A DNA stretch of 64,000 bases from Nautilus pompilius (lineage: Eukaryota; Mollusca; Cephalopoda; Nautilida; Nautilidae), in contig JACATO010000624.1 in NCBI GenBank assembly GCA_018389105.1, forward strand, positions 868,001 through 932,000, read 5' to 3'. The notes under the pieces are model-generated. The model searched no databases, was not told the DNA's origin, and was given only the letters and a program-made list of their open reading frames with translations. Each line of letters begins with the position of its first letter. Position 1 is the stretch's first letter. A program made the position numbers and the translations under genes. Shown here in pieces: positions 47,880 to 59,366 of the stretch.

Positions 47880-48185
47880 ACAACGATTTTTACTATTATT
47901 AAAGACAAAGCAGCGAGTTCGATTCTCGCAGGGAACCATTCTCTTGCATGGTTTCTTCTCGCCCTTCAACAGCGGGTGTGGAGCTGCCTTAGTTTTTTCT
48001 AGTTTTCGCCCGCATCTAAAAATGAAAAGTTAAGGTAGGGCTTGTTTGTCCCTGGTGAAGTCGGAAATGCCGGGTCCATAGTGATGCAGGGCTGGCAAAG
48101 GTTCTTACCTGTGAACTGCCGCATTACGCTTCTTCTATAGGGTTGCTCCCTTTTTGGCATCGGTGTTTGACCCAACGACATTTGT
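47880..48185 (+). repeat. SINE-like element copy 1
   Basis: AGTTCGATTCTCG at 47,916-47,928 is a good pol III B box. Downstream, GCATGGTTTCTTCTCGCCCTTC (47,946-47,967) and the GCTGCC ... CCCGCATCTA blocks (47,983-48,018) reappear in the same order in the copy at 56.6 kb (GCATGGTTTTTCTCGCTCTTC; GCTGCC ... CCCGCATCTA). So does CTGTGAACTGCCG near 48,108, matched there by CCTGAACTGCCG. The ordered shared blocks in unrelated surroundings indicate a dispersed family with a tRNA-type head. The A box and both ends are not well defined. A minus-strand frame over it is incidental. Confidence 0.6.
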
Positions 48186-48199
48186 ATCTTATTGAATAT

Positions 48200-48870
48200 T
48201 ACTACTGTCTGATTATTGACATAAGATGGTTTAACGTATGGCTAGCAGATGTGAGAGACTCGCAAAGACGAGATGGAAATCTACGAGGTATCAGTGTCAA
48301 AATTTAGTTAAGTTATTTATGCACATTTGAAAGCCAGTACTGATTAATTTTAGCATCGAAGCAGAATAATGTCAGTAATGTATACATTTCAACATAAATT
48401 AATCCCCCCCAAAAAACCTGGATGTTCGTTTATATTAATCAAAAGTAAAATCGCCGCGGCAGTAATGCATTTCACGGTTGAGAGAATTCATACTTATTTG
48501 CGCTGTTTATGCTCTTAAATATACATCGTGCATCTGCTGTATTTTCATCGTTCGCGCGCATGAGGTTGGTTTTGGAAAATTGGTATATGATGATACAGTC
48601 TCTGCATGTGCTGAGAGAGTTAAAATCGGAATGTTACGTGTTTAAAAATATCCTCATGTAAAGCATGGTTCGGAGGCGCTACACGGAATGGCAGAAGTGG
48701 TAGATAATTGGAATGAAGAATTTTGTGCTATCCTGCATAGAAATAAGGAGACAACTAGGCAGGCACCGCTCCAGTAGCAGTTGGGTAGAGAAACACTGTT
48801 GTTGACTGGGGACGTAGGAAAATAGTGCAAAAACGGCTCCTAATGAAGAGAGAAATTAATCATAAAACAT
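48200..48870. other. Non-coding spacer
   Basis: No recognisable gene or repeat beyond normal background. It leads into the Tc1-like relic, and the upstream end of that element may lie here, but no inverted terminus was found. Confidence 0.4.
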
Positions 48871-48879
48871 GCCTCTTCA

Positions 48880-49560
48880 CCATTGTTAGTGATTGACTGA
48901 CTTGTGGAGAAGTAACATTTAGGTGTCCACCAGCAATGAGTCCAGGAGACTGAATAGCACCCGGTTACCACGTTCATCGCCTTATGAAATGTCCAAGGTT
49001 GTCAAACTGATCTAGAATGAATCGGCTTAGTCATCATAATATGGTGGAATTCGAGAACATTGAGAAAGGTAGGTTACTTCACCGAAAGTCGGGTCGATGG
49101 TCAAGTGTGAATTTTATGACAAGATGGATGAGTTTATAATAGCGGAAACCTTGCTGGAGATCGTTGTTTATGCATAGATCCGTGCCTTGCTCATTTGTCC
49201 AGAAGCTAAAATGCGAGCAGATACCGTGAAAACAATTTTTTCGTTCTTCACGGTGACGATTGTTTCCGATTTGCTAGTAGACCAATATTTATGGACTTTA
49301 GCATCGAATCTCATCGTGCGCCCTCAGCGGTGCAACATTGCCAGGACGATCTTTTTGCTCGACCTGCAACGAGCCCAGATTTTAAGCCAATAGAACATTT
49401 TTGGGCGTTAAATAGGGTTTTGTGTGAAGAGGAGCGGTTCTCTTGATTTGAATATTGTTTATATTACCCAAGCTATGTAAGATTATTAACAAAGCATATC
49501 ACGGATACGCATTTGACGTCGTCTCGTGGACAGCTTAAGGGGCCACAACCGGCACTGACA
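48880..49560 (+). pseudogene. Tc1-like transposase relic
   Basis: The clearest block is ARPATSPDFKPIEHFWA at about 49,357-49,407. This is the Tc1-family motif around the third catalytic residue (SPDLxPIEHLW), here with the Glu retained. It is preceded by QDDLF at 49,342, matching the QDN-ARPH region, but the roughly 25-30 residues normally between these blocks are missing, which suggests an internal deletion. Upstream sequence is GC-richer than background but too decayed to read with confidence. Downstream no C-terminal WNNIP block is legible. Borders are approximate and no terminal repeats were found. Confidence 0.55.
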
Positions 49561-49569
49561 GTATACACC

Positions 49570-50920
49570 ACTATCTAGATTCCAGGTTAGTAATTAGCAT
49601 GTTTTATATAAGGCAACGCTGATGCATCTTTCACCACCGTCAACTTAATAACATTACCTCAATAGTAGATCTCCACTCTTCCCTTGCTATTTAAAAATGT
49701 TTATAGTACCGGAAGTTAAACAAATGCCATCATCTCATGTTGTCTTATATCGATCTGTACTCTGCTGCATCTGGTCGTTTTTGGTTTTTTTGGGAAAAGT
49801 CAAAACTGGTTTCCCCAGTTATGAGAGAATTGTTTTAGCAGAAAAACACGGTGGCGCTTCCACTTAATGTCGAGGAATATTTGTTTAAACTGTACGAACG
49901 TCATCGTTTCTTTATGCAACGCGTAAATAAGCAGCAAATACTATAAATACATGTTCCCGATCATGTGACCGGTGGACGAGAGCTTGGCTAGCTCTCTTTT
50001 GTACTTTGCTTAGAGGCTAGCGTGAAGTTTTTTCCTCTAATACCGAGCAGGAATCAAAGCCTTGTCTTGTGCGGAGCGGCAAATGCCGGGTACACTAATG
50101 GATTCTTTACAGAACCGTTGCATTCATATTTCAAATGAAACGTCCGTGTCTGCTGCACTAATTGTGTTGTTTTCGGTCTGTAACGGCGAGTGTCTGTGTT
50201 TTGTTGGCCCACTGGAAACGTATTCCTGTCTGCCAGGTGCCGGCTACATTAAAATCTTGACTCTTTTCTTTTTTAAACCCCCAAAACTACGTCCTTTGAC
50301 AAATCCCTTGTATTTGGGAGAATTATAGTGTATCAATTCTAATTTCCTTCCTTCTACTGTTGTAAAATCATCCGTCACACAAATAACCGGTCTGGATCTT
50401 CCACCGGTCTTTGTAATATAACATGATGTTGCTTTTTGGGTGTATTTTTGTAATAACAACTTTCAGCAAGCTGAGGAAAGTTAATGGGGGACCATCGAAA
50501 AGAAAGAAAGTTTAACAACATTCTTATATATCACTGCGATTACCCTGACGCTATGTTTTTCAGTAGTTATACTCTACACATCATTCGCATTTGATGAACA
50601 ATGAAATTAATTCGCCAACATTTAGTGTCCTTACTCACTAAAGATTCAATCGATCCTTGTATCAGTAAAAATACCTGGGTTTTGTATGCTTTTTTTTCAT
50701 CCTTAACACTGCAACTTCAAAAGCTATTATTAAGATGTCTAAATTTTCCTGATCTTGTCTGTTATTTTAAAATAGAAGTTGCCAATCGGCTTTTACTTAA
50801 TTTTCGCTGTTTTTCTGCATATTCATTATAGTTCACACTCTCGAAATTGTTTACATTTGCGGTTCCTAGAAATTTGATTATTGATCACACATAAACGCCT
50901 TGTCGGTGACAGTCCAATGA
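49570..50920. other. Non-coding stretch with a mixed-composition patch
   Basis: A GC-richer patch at about 49,960-50,240 carries a TTG-initiated frame (50,062-50,328) with no recognisable domain. Nothing else is supported. It could be an old LTR or promoter fragment, but no paired repeat is present. Confidence 0.4.
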
Positions 50921-50929
50921 ACGTTCGAT

Positions 50930-51260
50930 AAATACAATAGCCGTTTACTCGTTCACTCGTCGTCTCAATCTTCCCTCGTCGCTGCAGAGTAAGGTTGTTC
51001 GAAAATCAGCTCAACTCCAATTTAGTCGTCATGGCGACGTCACGCTTCACAAGTCAGCCTCGAAGTCAATGCATTTTCCATGCACCTTGCTAGCAGATAT
51101 CTTTTTCCGCCTGGTACAGCTGGTTTACGTCGCAGTCCGACGTCTTACGAACTCGCTTACATGGTATAAGAGGCGGATACGACCGTAGAAACGCGTGTAA
51201 ACGGAGAAACTATACGTCTTCCCGATCAATGCGGATTTTATTTGTCCTAGAACGACCTGT
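50930..51260 (+). promoter_or_regulatory. CpG-richer patch with possible TATA promoter and short first exon
   Basis: About 330 bp with many CpGs (CGTCGTC, GGCGACGTCACGC, ACGCGTG) stand out from the AT-rich flanks. GGTATAAGAGGCGG at 51,164-51,177 is TATA-like. About 60 bp downstream, ATG 51,229 opens a 10-codon frame, MRILFVLERP. It ends exactly at a strong 5' splice-site match, CCT|GTAAGTA (GT at 51,259-51,260). Very short first exons encoding the start of a leader peptide are common in arthropod secreted-protein genes. I cannot find the second exon, so this remains a hypothesis. Confidence 0.25.
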
Positions 51261-51269
51261 AAGTACAAC

Positions 51270-52640
51270 AATTTACCTTCCTGATGGTCCTAATAACACC
51301 CAAATCTTTGTTATTTTAATCTTCACCTGTCTGAAGTTTAGTATCTGTTGATTATATTTTTAATAAAACGGAAAATATTTCAACTTTACCCAAATATTTT
51401 TTTTTTTAAAATTAATTTGCTATATTTTATAATTTATTCTCTGTATGCTATATGAATACTTATATAGGATTTTTTGAGCATTTATTTTGTATTATTATGT
51501 AATCATATAAGGTTATAGCTTTCTTAGACCGCCTCTCTTTACAGAAGATCTTTATTATTTAAACATTTCCAATCGCCCCTGGCCGATTCTACTACATTCA
51601 ATCTGCAGTTTTTCAATTAAAAAATCCCATTGTTTAACAGGTAACAACCACGTGACACAACAGCAGTCAGTGAAGCTTTCATATTGCTAAGAAAACCCTG
51701 TCAGATTTATTATGAATTCATTCGTGATATTTAAAACAATTTGAGATTTTTTCTTGTGTTAACTCTTAAAATATTTAGTAATTTATTATTTGTCTACCTA
51801 TATATAAGTTAATAATTATAAACAAACAAAATAATTAAATAACTAAATAAATATATTTAATTATTTGCTAGATGCACTACTCAAAATTTGCTAAGGAACA
51901 AATGATTATCAACAGACTGTGAATGTTAAATTTAATAGTAGTGCTATTCATTTTTGGTCCGTAACCCTAATTCACTTTCTGGGACCCTTACCCATTGTAT
52001 ACCTGAATTTTCTTCAAGACATTAAGGTTTTGGATGTATGGAAATACACTGGCCTCCTGATGTTTATGTAAATGTCATAGTGCTTAATCTTCAAATTGAT
52101 GTTTTCCAAGCTGGTTGATACAGGATAGCACAATGACCAAGACGACATATGACAGTCACAGAACATGCAAGAAAGTATGGTACGCTGGAGACAAAGCAAG
52201 TCAACGTCATGTAGCAGATACGCGTGATGTTTGGACTCAGCATCAAACTTTTGATAGGACTGATAGACGATATGATAGTAGCCAATCCAAGTCAACAACA
52301 CATCGCATCATCGCGTTTTGTTCTTGCAAGCAAAAAGAAACCGTTTTCGAACAGAACCTCAATTGAAATCTGAACCCCTAAATTCAGCAAGTATCAATAA
52401 TATCTTCTCAACACAAACTGCATAATCAGTTTTTAGATAATAGTTTGCATTCATAGAAAACATGCAACAGCATATGGCTAACATAGGGTAATCGCAGAGC
52501 GTGGCGGGATCGAGCTGTAAACTATGTAGGATAGACCGTGAGAACCTGGACACTGTTGTACTGCTCATAAACCAGGGCAGAGGAGAGGGTTAAGTTGCCA
52601 GTGTTGCTGAACATGACTGCTTTGATAACTCATTCATTCA

Positions 52641-52705
<65 letters not shown>

Positions 52706-55700
52706 AGTAGATTAGGTCTGTCTCACAAGATTTACTTCCATGTGTTCCAGAACCGCACTGTGACAAGTTTAAGACAAAGGATGAGATCTATGATGCATAA
52801 GTAAGACCATACAATGATGCTATCGGGGATAAATAACTTTATTCTCATAAATAATAAGGCGTTCACATTGTTCTAGAATGTTCAACCTGGAACAAGAGAT
52901 AATGATTCGTATTGAATGATCAGCTGCCATTCTCCAAACTTAATCTAATCGAAAACGTTTAGATCATGCTTCAGGCTGTCATTGTAAGATGTCTTGTGCT
53001 AACACGAATCTTGCATGAACTTGCTGACTGTCCTCGTAGAAAAATGGGACGATTTCTTTTAGATTATCATTCTAAACCTTAGCAGCAGCAAAGAGACGCC
53101 AATTCCGAGCTTTCATTCGTGCTAGACACCCTCACACAAGATACTCTGATTTTCTGAACAGTATCCGACACTCTGAAGTAAAATGTCAAGCTTTGAGAGA
53201 TTTTATTTTCTTATGGTACTTAGAATTATAACATTGACTCAGTCCTTATCAACGTTTATGTACAGATGCATAATTTATCTTTTAGACAACAAACAGAAAG
53301 AGACATAAATAAATAATTAACTAAAGAAATATATGATGATTCATTAAATATATAAATTATTAAATCTTGGAAATTTTAACAAATTTGTTCCTCCTGGAAA
53401 TAAATAAATAATGTTTTAGTCTTTAGGCATAATTAACATCTAAGGGTTAAATAAAATGTAAGATAGAATTTAAAGATAAAATATTTAATTCAGGTACAAA
53501 TCAAATAATAATGCGAGGTATTGATCAGAAAAAAGGTCCACGTAAAAATTCAATGAAGTGTTTACTTTGGAGAAGATTTTTAAAAATGTTGAGATTTTAA
53601 AAAAAAGTATTTATAATCATTTAATTGAATTATTTTAGTATGAAACTAAATTTCTGGTGAAGCGTAATTTTTATATATTATCAGGTTAACATGTAATCAA
53701 TGTACGGTTATGTTAATTTTGGAAAACCAAATTAGTTGTAAATGATAGGTTGTGTTTATTCACAATCTGTACTAACAACCTTGCTCACCTACATTAATAA
53801 TATGTAAGATTTCTTAAAAGAAAAGGATGACTGACTCAGGATTTATTACATTCGTATACGCAGAAATCCATCTTGGTGCATGCATGCATTTTGTATAAAA
53901 ATCAGTTTTCATCAGAAATGAATTATGAAGTAATACGATTTCGCATTTCCATTATTTTCATTTCTCAAAACAAACCTTATAATTTTGCTTTAAAAGAAAG
54001 AAGTAAAAATAAAATTTGTTTGTTAAAATTATTTCCATGACTGTTCATCATGATTAAAGAAGAATGCTGAAAATTACTGATCCAAATTAATTGAAATTGG
54101 AATACAACCTAAATTATATACGCAGAAATTTTCTAAAAGAACAAGGATTTTATTGAATTTGATATTTTAATGAATTCGTGCGGAAATAAACTAATAACTT
54201 GACAGTAAATCAATAAAATATTAGATTCGCAGAAATACCCTTTCTATCTTCCTTCAAAGATTTCTTTATCGAAGGTAAAAAAAATTTCTGATAAAAGAAG
54301 ACCCAAACTAGAATGTCTATCTACAGAGTTAGCGTATTCCAACGTACTCTTTTTATATCCCTTATTCACGTGGCAACAATTACAGCATGAGGTTGTCGCT
54401 TTGCTAACCTATACATTTTTACATACCGCAGGGATTTCAGCTTAGATTTGTAATTTTTGAATGGCAACCCATTCAGTACTCCGTAGTTTTTACCAGACGG
54501 CGTGAGCAAGCTGCTGCACCTGACGTTTCTGCAAGACAAACTGCGTGATAGCCAGCCTGACTCTGACGAGGCCATTGTTGGTAATCGTACTGGCCGATCT
54601 AGAAGGTACAAGCCTTTAAACAGCTTATTGCCTTGTTATTCATAAATGGAGAATTTTTGCAACACAAGCGTTGATTTAAAGAAAGAAAAAAGAACTTAGA
54701 CTGCCAGGAGTTCAACAAGTTTCCAGTAGTGGCATTAAGGTCACTGACATTTTGTTTTGGCACAGAGGTCAGTGATTCTATCACACATCTTCCCAAAATG
54801 TATTTTATTTTTTAAATTAGAAACCAAAAAGAGAAAAAGATAAATCGTAGCTAGATAAGTCAAACACAAGTAAATGTATACCTTAATAAAATACAATTAC
54901 ATAAACAAACAAAAAGTAAATATTAAGCTGAAGTTTTCGAACTATCTTAGTTTATAATAGCTGGTATAAAATGAACAAAAAAATAGATGTTCGTTACATA
55001 CATGCATATCTTGAAAAAAATTAGTAGGAGATTAATAATAATAATTTTTTTTTATTAAGTGAAAATTTTAAATAAGCTATAGCCAGAGATTCTTTTATTT
55101 TAAGAAAATCAAATTTAGATGAACTAAAAATTTTAATGTTTGATAAAACAGTGTCTTCATTATGCGTTAATAAGGGCGTCATATAATGCCTAATTATTAC
55201 AATGTAAGTTTAATTATATTAATAAACGAAGACATTTTCAATTTGTGTTTGTAATATACTATTTGTTACGCTAAGTCTGAGAGTTTGCTTATTTTACGTA
55301 ATTTGAAATTTTTTTCTATATTTCATGCATTCAGCCATTTTAATTATGCTAATTTAATGCATTTGGCGAATGAACAGAAGTATTGAAAGTTTTATACTCA
55401 TATATTTAGGTAATGACAAAATCTGGACTCAAGTAAAACCCCACAGTCTGGAATCACGAATGGCATTCAGTATTCTTCTAAAGTATTTAGTCGACTTCCT
55501 GTTGTCTTGACATTCGCGGATAATGCACGGCGAGGCTAAATGCCGTGGGATGTGAAAATCTTGCTGTCAGATTTAAAACGTTGAGCATATTGGTCATATA
55601 AATTAGAAATGTATTTTGAAATTATTTAATAAAAGGAATCTTAGCCTTCAGCAAATTAATGTTGCTCATTCTCATGATATGGATAATAAGATTATTACAC

Positions 55701-56590
55701 ATAAAAATAGCTTTTGTAAAATAAAGATTAAGTGGCTCAAACTTAATGATATCGCCAAAGCTGTGTTATATCGTACACACGAGTACTATGTAAATCATCT
55801 AAAAATCTAGCTTCACTATACAAAATGTTTGGTAAAGCCATCTAGTAGATTCACAGTAGGGATTCCGCTCTACCGAAAGAATATTACTTCCCGAAGAAGG
55901 TTAAAAAAGATTTACCACAAAAACGGATTACAGTTAACTATAAATAATTATAAATGGAAGCATCTTTTTATTTAAACATTCATAATTTTTTTTAAAATTG
56001 TATCAAAGTATTAAAATTTGGTGTAAATAGCCATAAACATTCTTTGAAGATAAGAGGAATAATATACCTGGTCTCCAAGGTAAATAAACGTCAGATTAGA
56101 TGTTAGAAACTTTTCCGGGTTGTACATTGTTAGAGAGCCTTACTACGCTACGCTTTTTTCGATATCTTCAACAATATTTATGAGATCCATAACACTTTTC
56201 TGCGAAGGTAACAAATAGGCAAAAATAATCATACGAGTTATCTCCCATAGACAACAAACGACAACTTTAAAACTTAATCAGAAAGAGTAACACGCTGATA
56301 AGTTACCACATGAAACTGTGACATTTCCTTTTATTGCTGAAACCTTCCATTTTAAATTATCTCTAAGTTGTAACAATTTGTCACCATTTAGTGTCCGCCA
56401 TCCCATATCTGGAGTTGCATATTTCTGTACTGAACGTTATTTAAAAACTGAATACATAGAAACTGTATTCGTTTTTATCAAAAGAAGTACAAATTAGATA
56501 TGCAACATTTTGAAAATATACCAAAAGATGGAATCCATGAAACTTGAACAAGTAAATGTTGAATTGGTAGTTAAATATGTAAACAATGTT
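51270..56590. other. AT-rich non-coding stretch apart from the (TC)n tract
   Basis: Frames on both strands at 52,014-52,568 and 54,366-54,796 show no recognisable family. The 51.3-52.0 and 53.2-54.3 kb parts are extremely AT-rich and hold no candidate exons. Confidence 0.5.
52641..52705. repeat. (TC)n microsatellite, interrupted
   Basis: A TC dinucleotide tract of about 65 bases with two slips (TCTTCT near 52,663 and CTCCTC near 52,687). It is preceded by a short CATT repeat. It creates a spurious Ser-Leu frame. Confidence 0.92.
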
Positions 56591-56596
56591 TAGTCT

Positions 56597-56790
56597 CCGG
56601 ATGGATCCGGGTGGAATTAACATACCACTCTGGCATGGTTTTTCTCGCTCTTCGATTTTTCCTGTGAATTTTTTTTAAAAAACCTCCGTTTTCCAAGCAG
56701 GCTGCCATAATTTCCTCCCGCATCTACAAATACAAATTGCTAGTAGAGATTTCCCTGCAGAAACCTGAACTGCCGAACTGTTATGGCTCA
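56597..56790 (+). repeat. SINE-like element copy 2
   Basis: This segment shares ordered blocks with copy 1: ACCACTCTGGCATGGTTTTT, then CTCGCTCTTCGA, then GCTGCC, then CCCGCATCTACAAAT, then CCTGAACTGCCG. The tRNA-type head is mostly missing or decayed. The ATCCGGGTGG at 56,604-56,613 may be the end of a B-box region. There is no coding capacity. The ATG frame starting at 56,783 begins inside its 3' part and is probably incidental. Confidence 0.55.
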
Positions 56791-56799
56791 AGATTGGCA

Positions 56800-58505
56800 A
56801 TGCATCTTAGGGGAAAATTACTGCACTTCGTTTCATCACCAGGATTGTCTCCCTCATAGACCGACGTGGACTCAACATCGATCGTTAGAGCTACAAAAGC
56901 TCGAACCAGAAAACCTAGAGACTGGTTCTGTTCGACATCATAATACGTTTTTTAGAGCGGTATCCTGCATTTTTATTGTTTCAGTGTTGATTTTATTTTC
57001 TAACAATAATGTTTTCTTGTATTTGTTTGACTCTATTACTACTTGTGACGTGATCACTGGCAACGCAATCGACCGTGAGCATCAAACCCCAAGATTAGCC
57101 ATATTTTTTAGTTTCAAGTGTTATTTATTTTGTAATACTTATTAATGGATTTGTTGAGCATCATACTTAACAGTCGCTGTGGCGCACTAATTACGTTTCC
57201 ACTTGATAGTCAATATGGTCGATTCACAATTGTGTAATTTACGAGAATTTACTAAAAATCAAAATATTATTTCCATACGCAAAATAATTAATTGTTAATG
57301 CAGAGAGACATAGTGCCATTTTGGCTTCTACTAGATACACTGTATGCTGAAACTTTAACAAGAGTCTTTGTTAAATGCCGTTAATATGCAAGCACGTGCT
57401 TATATACATGCACAGAGAGACAAAAACATCGTCATAACCTAGTTACTCTTCTTTTTTCTTACTAAAAGTATTGAGTAAACCCCGGAAATACCGCGCTATT
57501 GTCTTACCTGAAATTATTCTGATTTTTTTATGCAACATTTAAACATTTGCTTTGTTTCCAATTTAACATTTTATATATTTTTATTAATTCGTTTTGTAAA
57601 ATGGATGCTTTTTTTAAAAGAACAATACAGCTGCATTGTGGACTATCAGAGAAGTAGTCACAGTTAAGACACTTACATCGACAATTGGTTTTAATGACGA
57701 TAGCAATGACCTGGAAAAACGAATTTTTCTCGTCCAAATTAAAAAAGGGAGCAAACATTAAATATAACTTCTTATCTTGATCCTTACTCGAAATATAGTT
57801 AATAAAACCCATATAAGTTAGACATTTTCCTCAGAAAAAAAAAACTCTCCTACACCTTAATTTACCTAGGTTTTTAAATGTTTCCGTTCTACCGAATAAT
57901 TTCAACTTGCAATGGGGAAAGTTTTTACTATAGAGTTTCTACTTAACAAGTTAACCCCCTGAAAGCTCTTTAGCAGAGTGACAAATATAAAATGAAAGCA
58001 GCGACAGCAACGGGAAAATGGCTAAAATATGAAAAGTATTTTTAAATTTTCTAAATATTGATGAATTAGAGTTTCTGATGTTCTTAACGGCAAGAAAACC
58101 ATAATTCTTAGAAATTTCGTTTGGGTTTTCGCTGGAGAGGGGGCCAAGAACACGTTTTTGATGCATTAGTAAATATCACGTAAAGTCAATTTTTATCAGC
58201 AAATCTCAGTGAACACCATGTCAGGTCAGTCCTTAAAAATACTAGTAGATGCAATGAAAAGGTAGATTTTTATTTAGCAATCACGTAGATAGAACGTCTT
58301 TGTAGTGACGTCATCTCTCTATCTCCCGGATTTATAAAGTATACTTGTTTTAACAGTATATTTTAACGCTTAAAAATCTGAAAATTTTAAAAACTTTTTT
58401 CAATTATATTACCATAAAAAACAAAGGCGATAGTGTGTGGCAGTTAAATCTCGAGACTATTGTTTAAAACACATATCTTAAAAAACACGTATAAAATTAG
58501 AAACA
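56800..58505. other. AT-rich non-coding stretch
   Basis: No protein family is recognisable. The 120-codon frame at 56,783-57,145 begins inside a SINE-like copy and shows no domain. A CRE octamer TGACGTCA lies at 58,306-58,313, with TTTATAAAG about 15 bases downstream. Confidence 0.5.
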
Positions 58506-58707
58506 TTACACTGGTCAACAAATTTTTATTTTTTTTCTTTGGCAGACCATCTAGGAGTGTTTTCTGGGGTTTTGAAGGTCGCTGATTACGAATATAACAT
58601 TGGTTTTGTCTGATTGGCTCTAGTTTAGAAGATATTGATAGCCTCAAATAAGCCTAAACTGCTAAAATTCTCCCTGAAATACTTCAATATAGAAGCAGTA
58701 AATAATA

Positions 58708-58775
58708 ATTTTCTGATATTATTGAATCATTATAATGATTATAATCATTATAATGATTCAATAATATCAGAAAAT
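58708..58775. repeat. Perfect 68-bp palindrome
   Basis: The arms 58,708-58,741 and 58,742-58,775 are exact reverse complements with no spacer. Every one of the 34 positions pairs, so the sequence could extrude a 34-bp stem. A second perfect palindrome of 22 bp (58,774-58,795) abuts and overlaps it by two bases. Both lie between the left inverted terminus of the transposon and its ORF. Confidence 0.98.
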
Positions 58776-58814
58776 ACATAATAATTATTATGTATGTAGT
58801 GTTTTTAAAACAGT

Positions 58815-59366
58815 TTGCACATAAAACTAGGGCTCATGAAGCAGTTTGTTAAGGCGTTGAACAAAGATGGGGATTGCTTCAAGTACATATGCAGGCAATT
58901 TCCAGGTCTTTCCATCGAAAAAGCTAAAGGTGGCATCTTCGATGGACCTCAGATTCGAACGCTCATGAGGGATTCTGACTTCACTAATCATATGAACATG
59001 GTTGAGTTAAATGCTTGGGTGTCCTTCACAGATGTAGTGACAAACTTTTTGGGAAATCACAAAGCTGACAATTACAAGCAATTGGTCCGTAAGATGCTTA
59101 CTGCATACGAAAAACTAGGGGCAAATGTGAGCATCAAAGTTCATTTCTTGTTTAGCCACCTCGACAGATTTCCTGGTAATCTTGGTGATTACAGTGAGGA
59201 GCAAGGAGAGAGATTCCATCAAGACATCAAAACAATGGAAGAGAGGTATCAAGGCAAATGGGATGAGCACATGATGGCAGACTACTGCTGGAACCTTTTG
59301 AGAGACTGCCCGAAAGTTGCTCACAAGCGAAAATCGTATAAACGTCAATTTCACTTTTGTGAATAA
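58815..59366 (+). CDS. Transposase-like protein, C-terminal 183 residues, intact frame
   Basis: The frame reads LHIKLGLMKQFVKALNKDG at its start, NFLGNHKADNY in the middle, and KVHFLFSHLDRFP, EEQGERFHQDIKTMEERYQG and ADYCWNLLRD toward the end. From memory, these blocks belong to an unnamed, transposon-like protein family found in many arthropods and other animals, usually as the C-terminal part of a larger protein. The first codon here is TTG, not ATG. A stop (TAA 58,806) lies just upstream, and an acceptor-like TTTTTAAAACAG ends at 58,813. The segment is therefore best read as a terminal exon rather than a complete gene. A polyadenylation signal AATAAA (59,362-59,367) overlaps the stop codon. 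The Glu in GERFHQD is a candidate catalytic residue by position only. There are no stops or frameshifts across 549 bases. Confidence 0.72.
   Translation: MHIKLGLMKQFVKALNKDGDCFKYICRQFPGLSIEKAKGGIFDGPQIRTLMRDSDFTNHMNMVELNAWVSFTDVVTNFLGNHKADNYKQLVRKMLTAYEKLGANVSIKVHFLFSHLDRFPGNLGDYSEEQGERFHQDIKTMEERYQGKWDEHMMADYCWNLLRDCPKVAHKRKSYKRQFHFCE

Larger units (their letters stand above)
41420..47880. other. AT-rich non-coding stretch with two dinucleotide repeats
   Basis: No protein family is recognisable. A mixed-composition patch at 42,550-43,260 contains short frames on both strands (for example 42,834-43,028 and 43,053-43,241 minus) without similarity I can name. The repeats at 45.5 and 46.9 kb are listed separately. 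Confidence 0.5.

Noticed and set aside
52014-52568. Overlapping frames of up to 95 codons on both strands
   Set aside because: No family pattern on either strand; open frames overlap antisense and cannot all be real.
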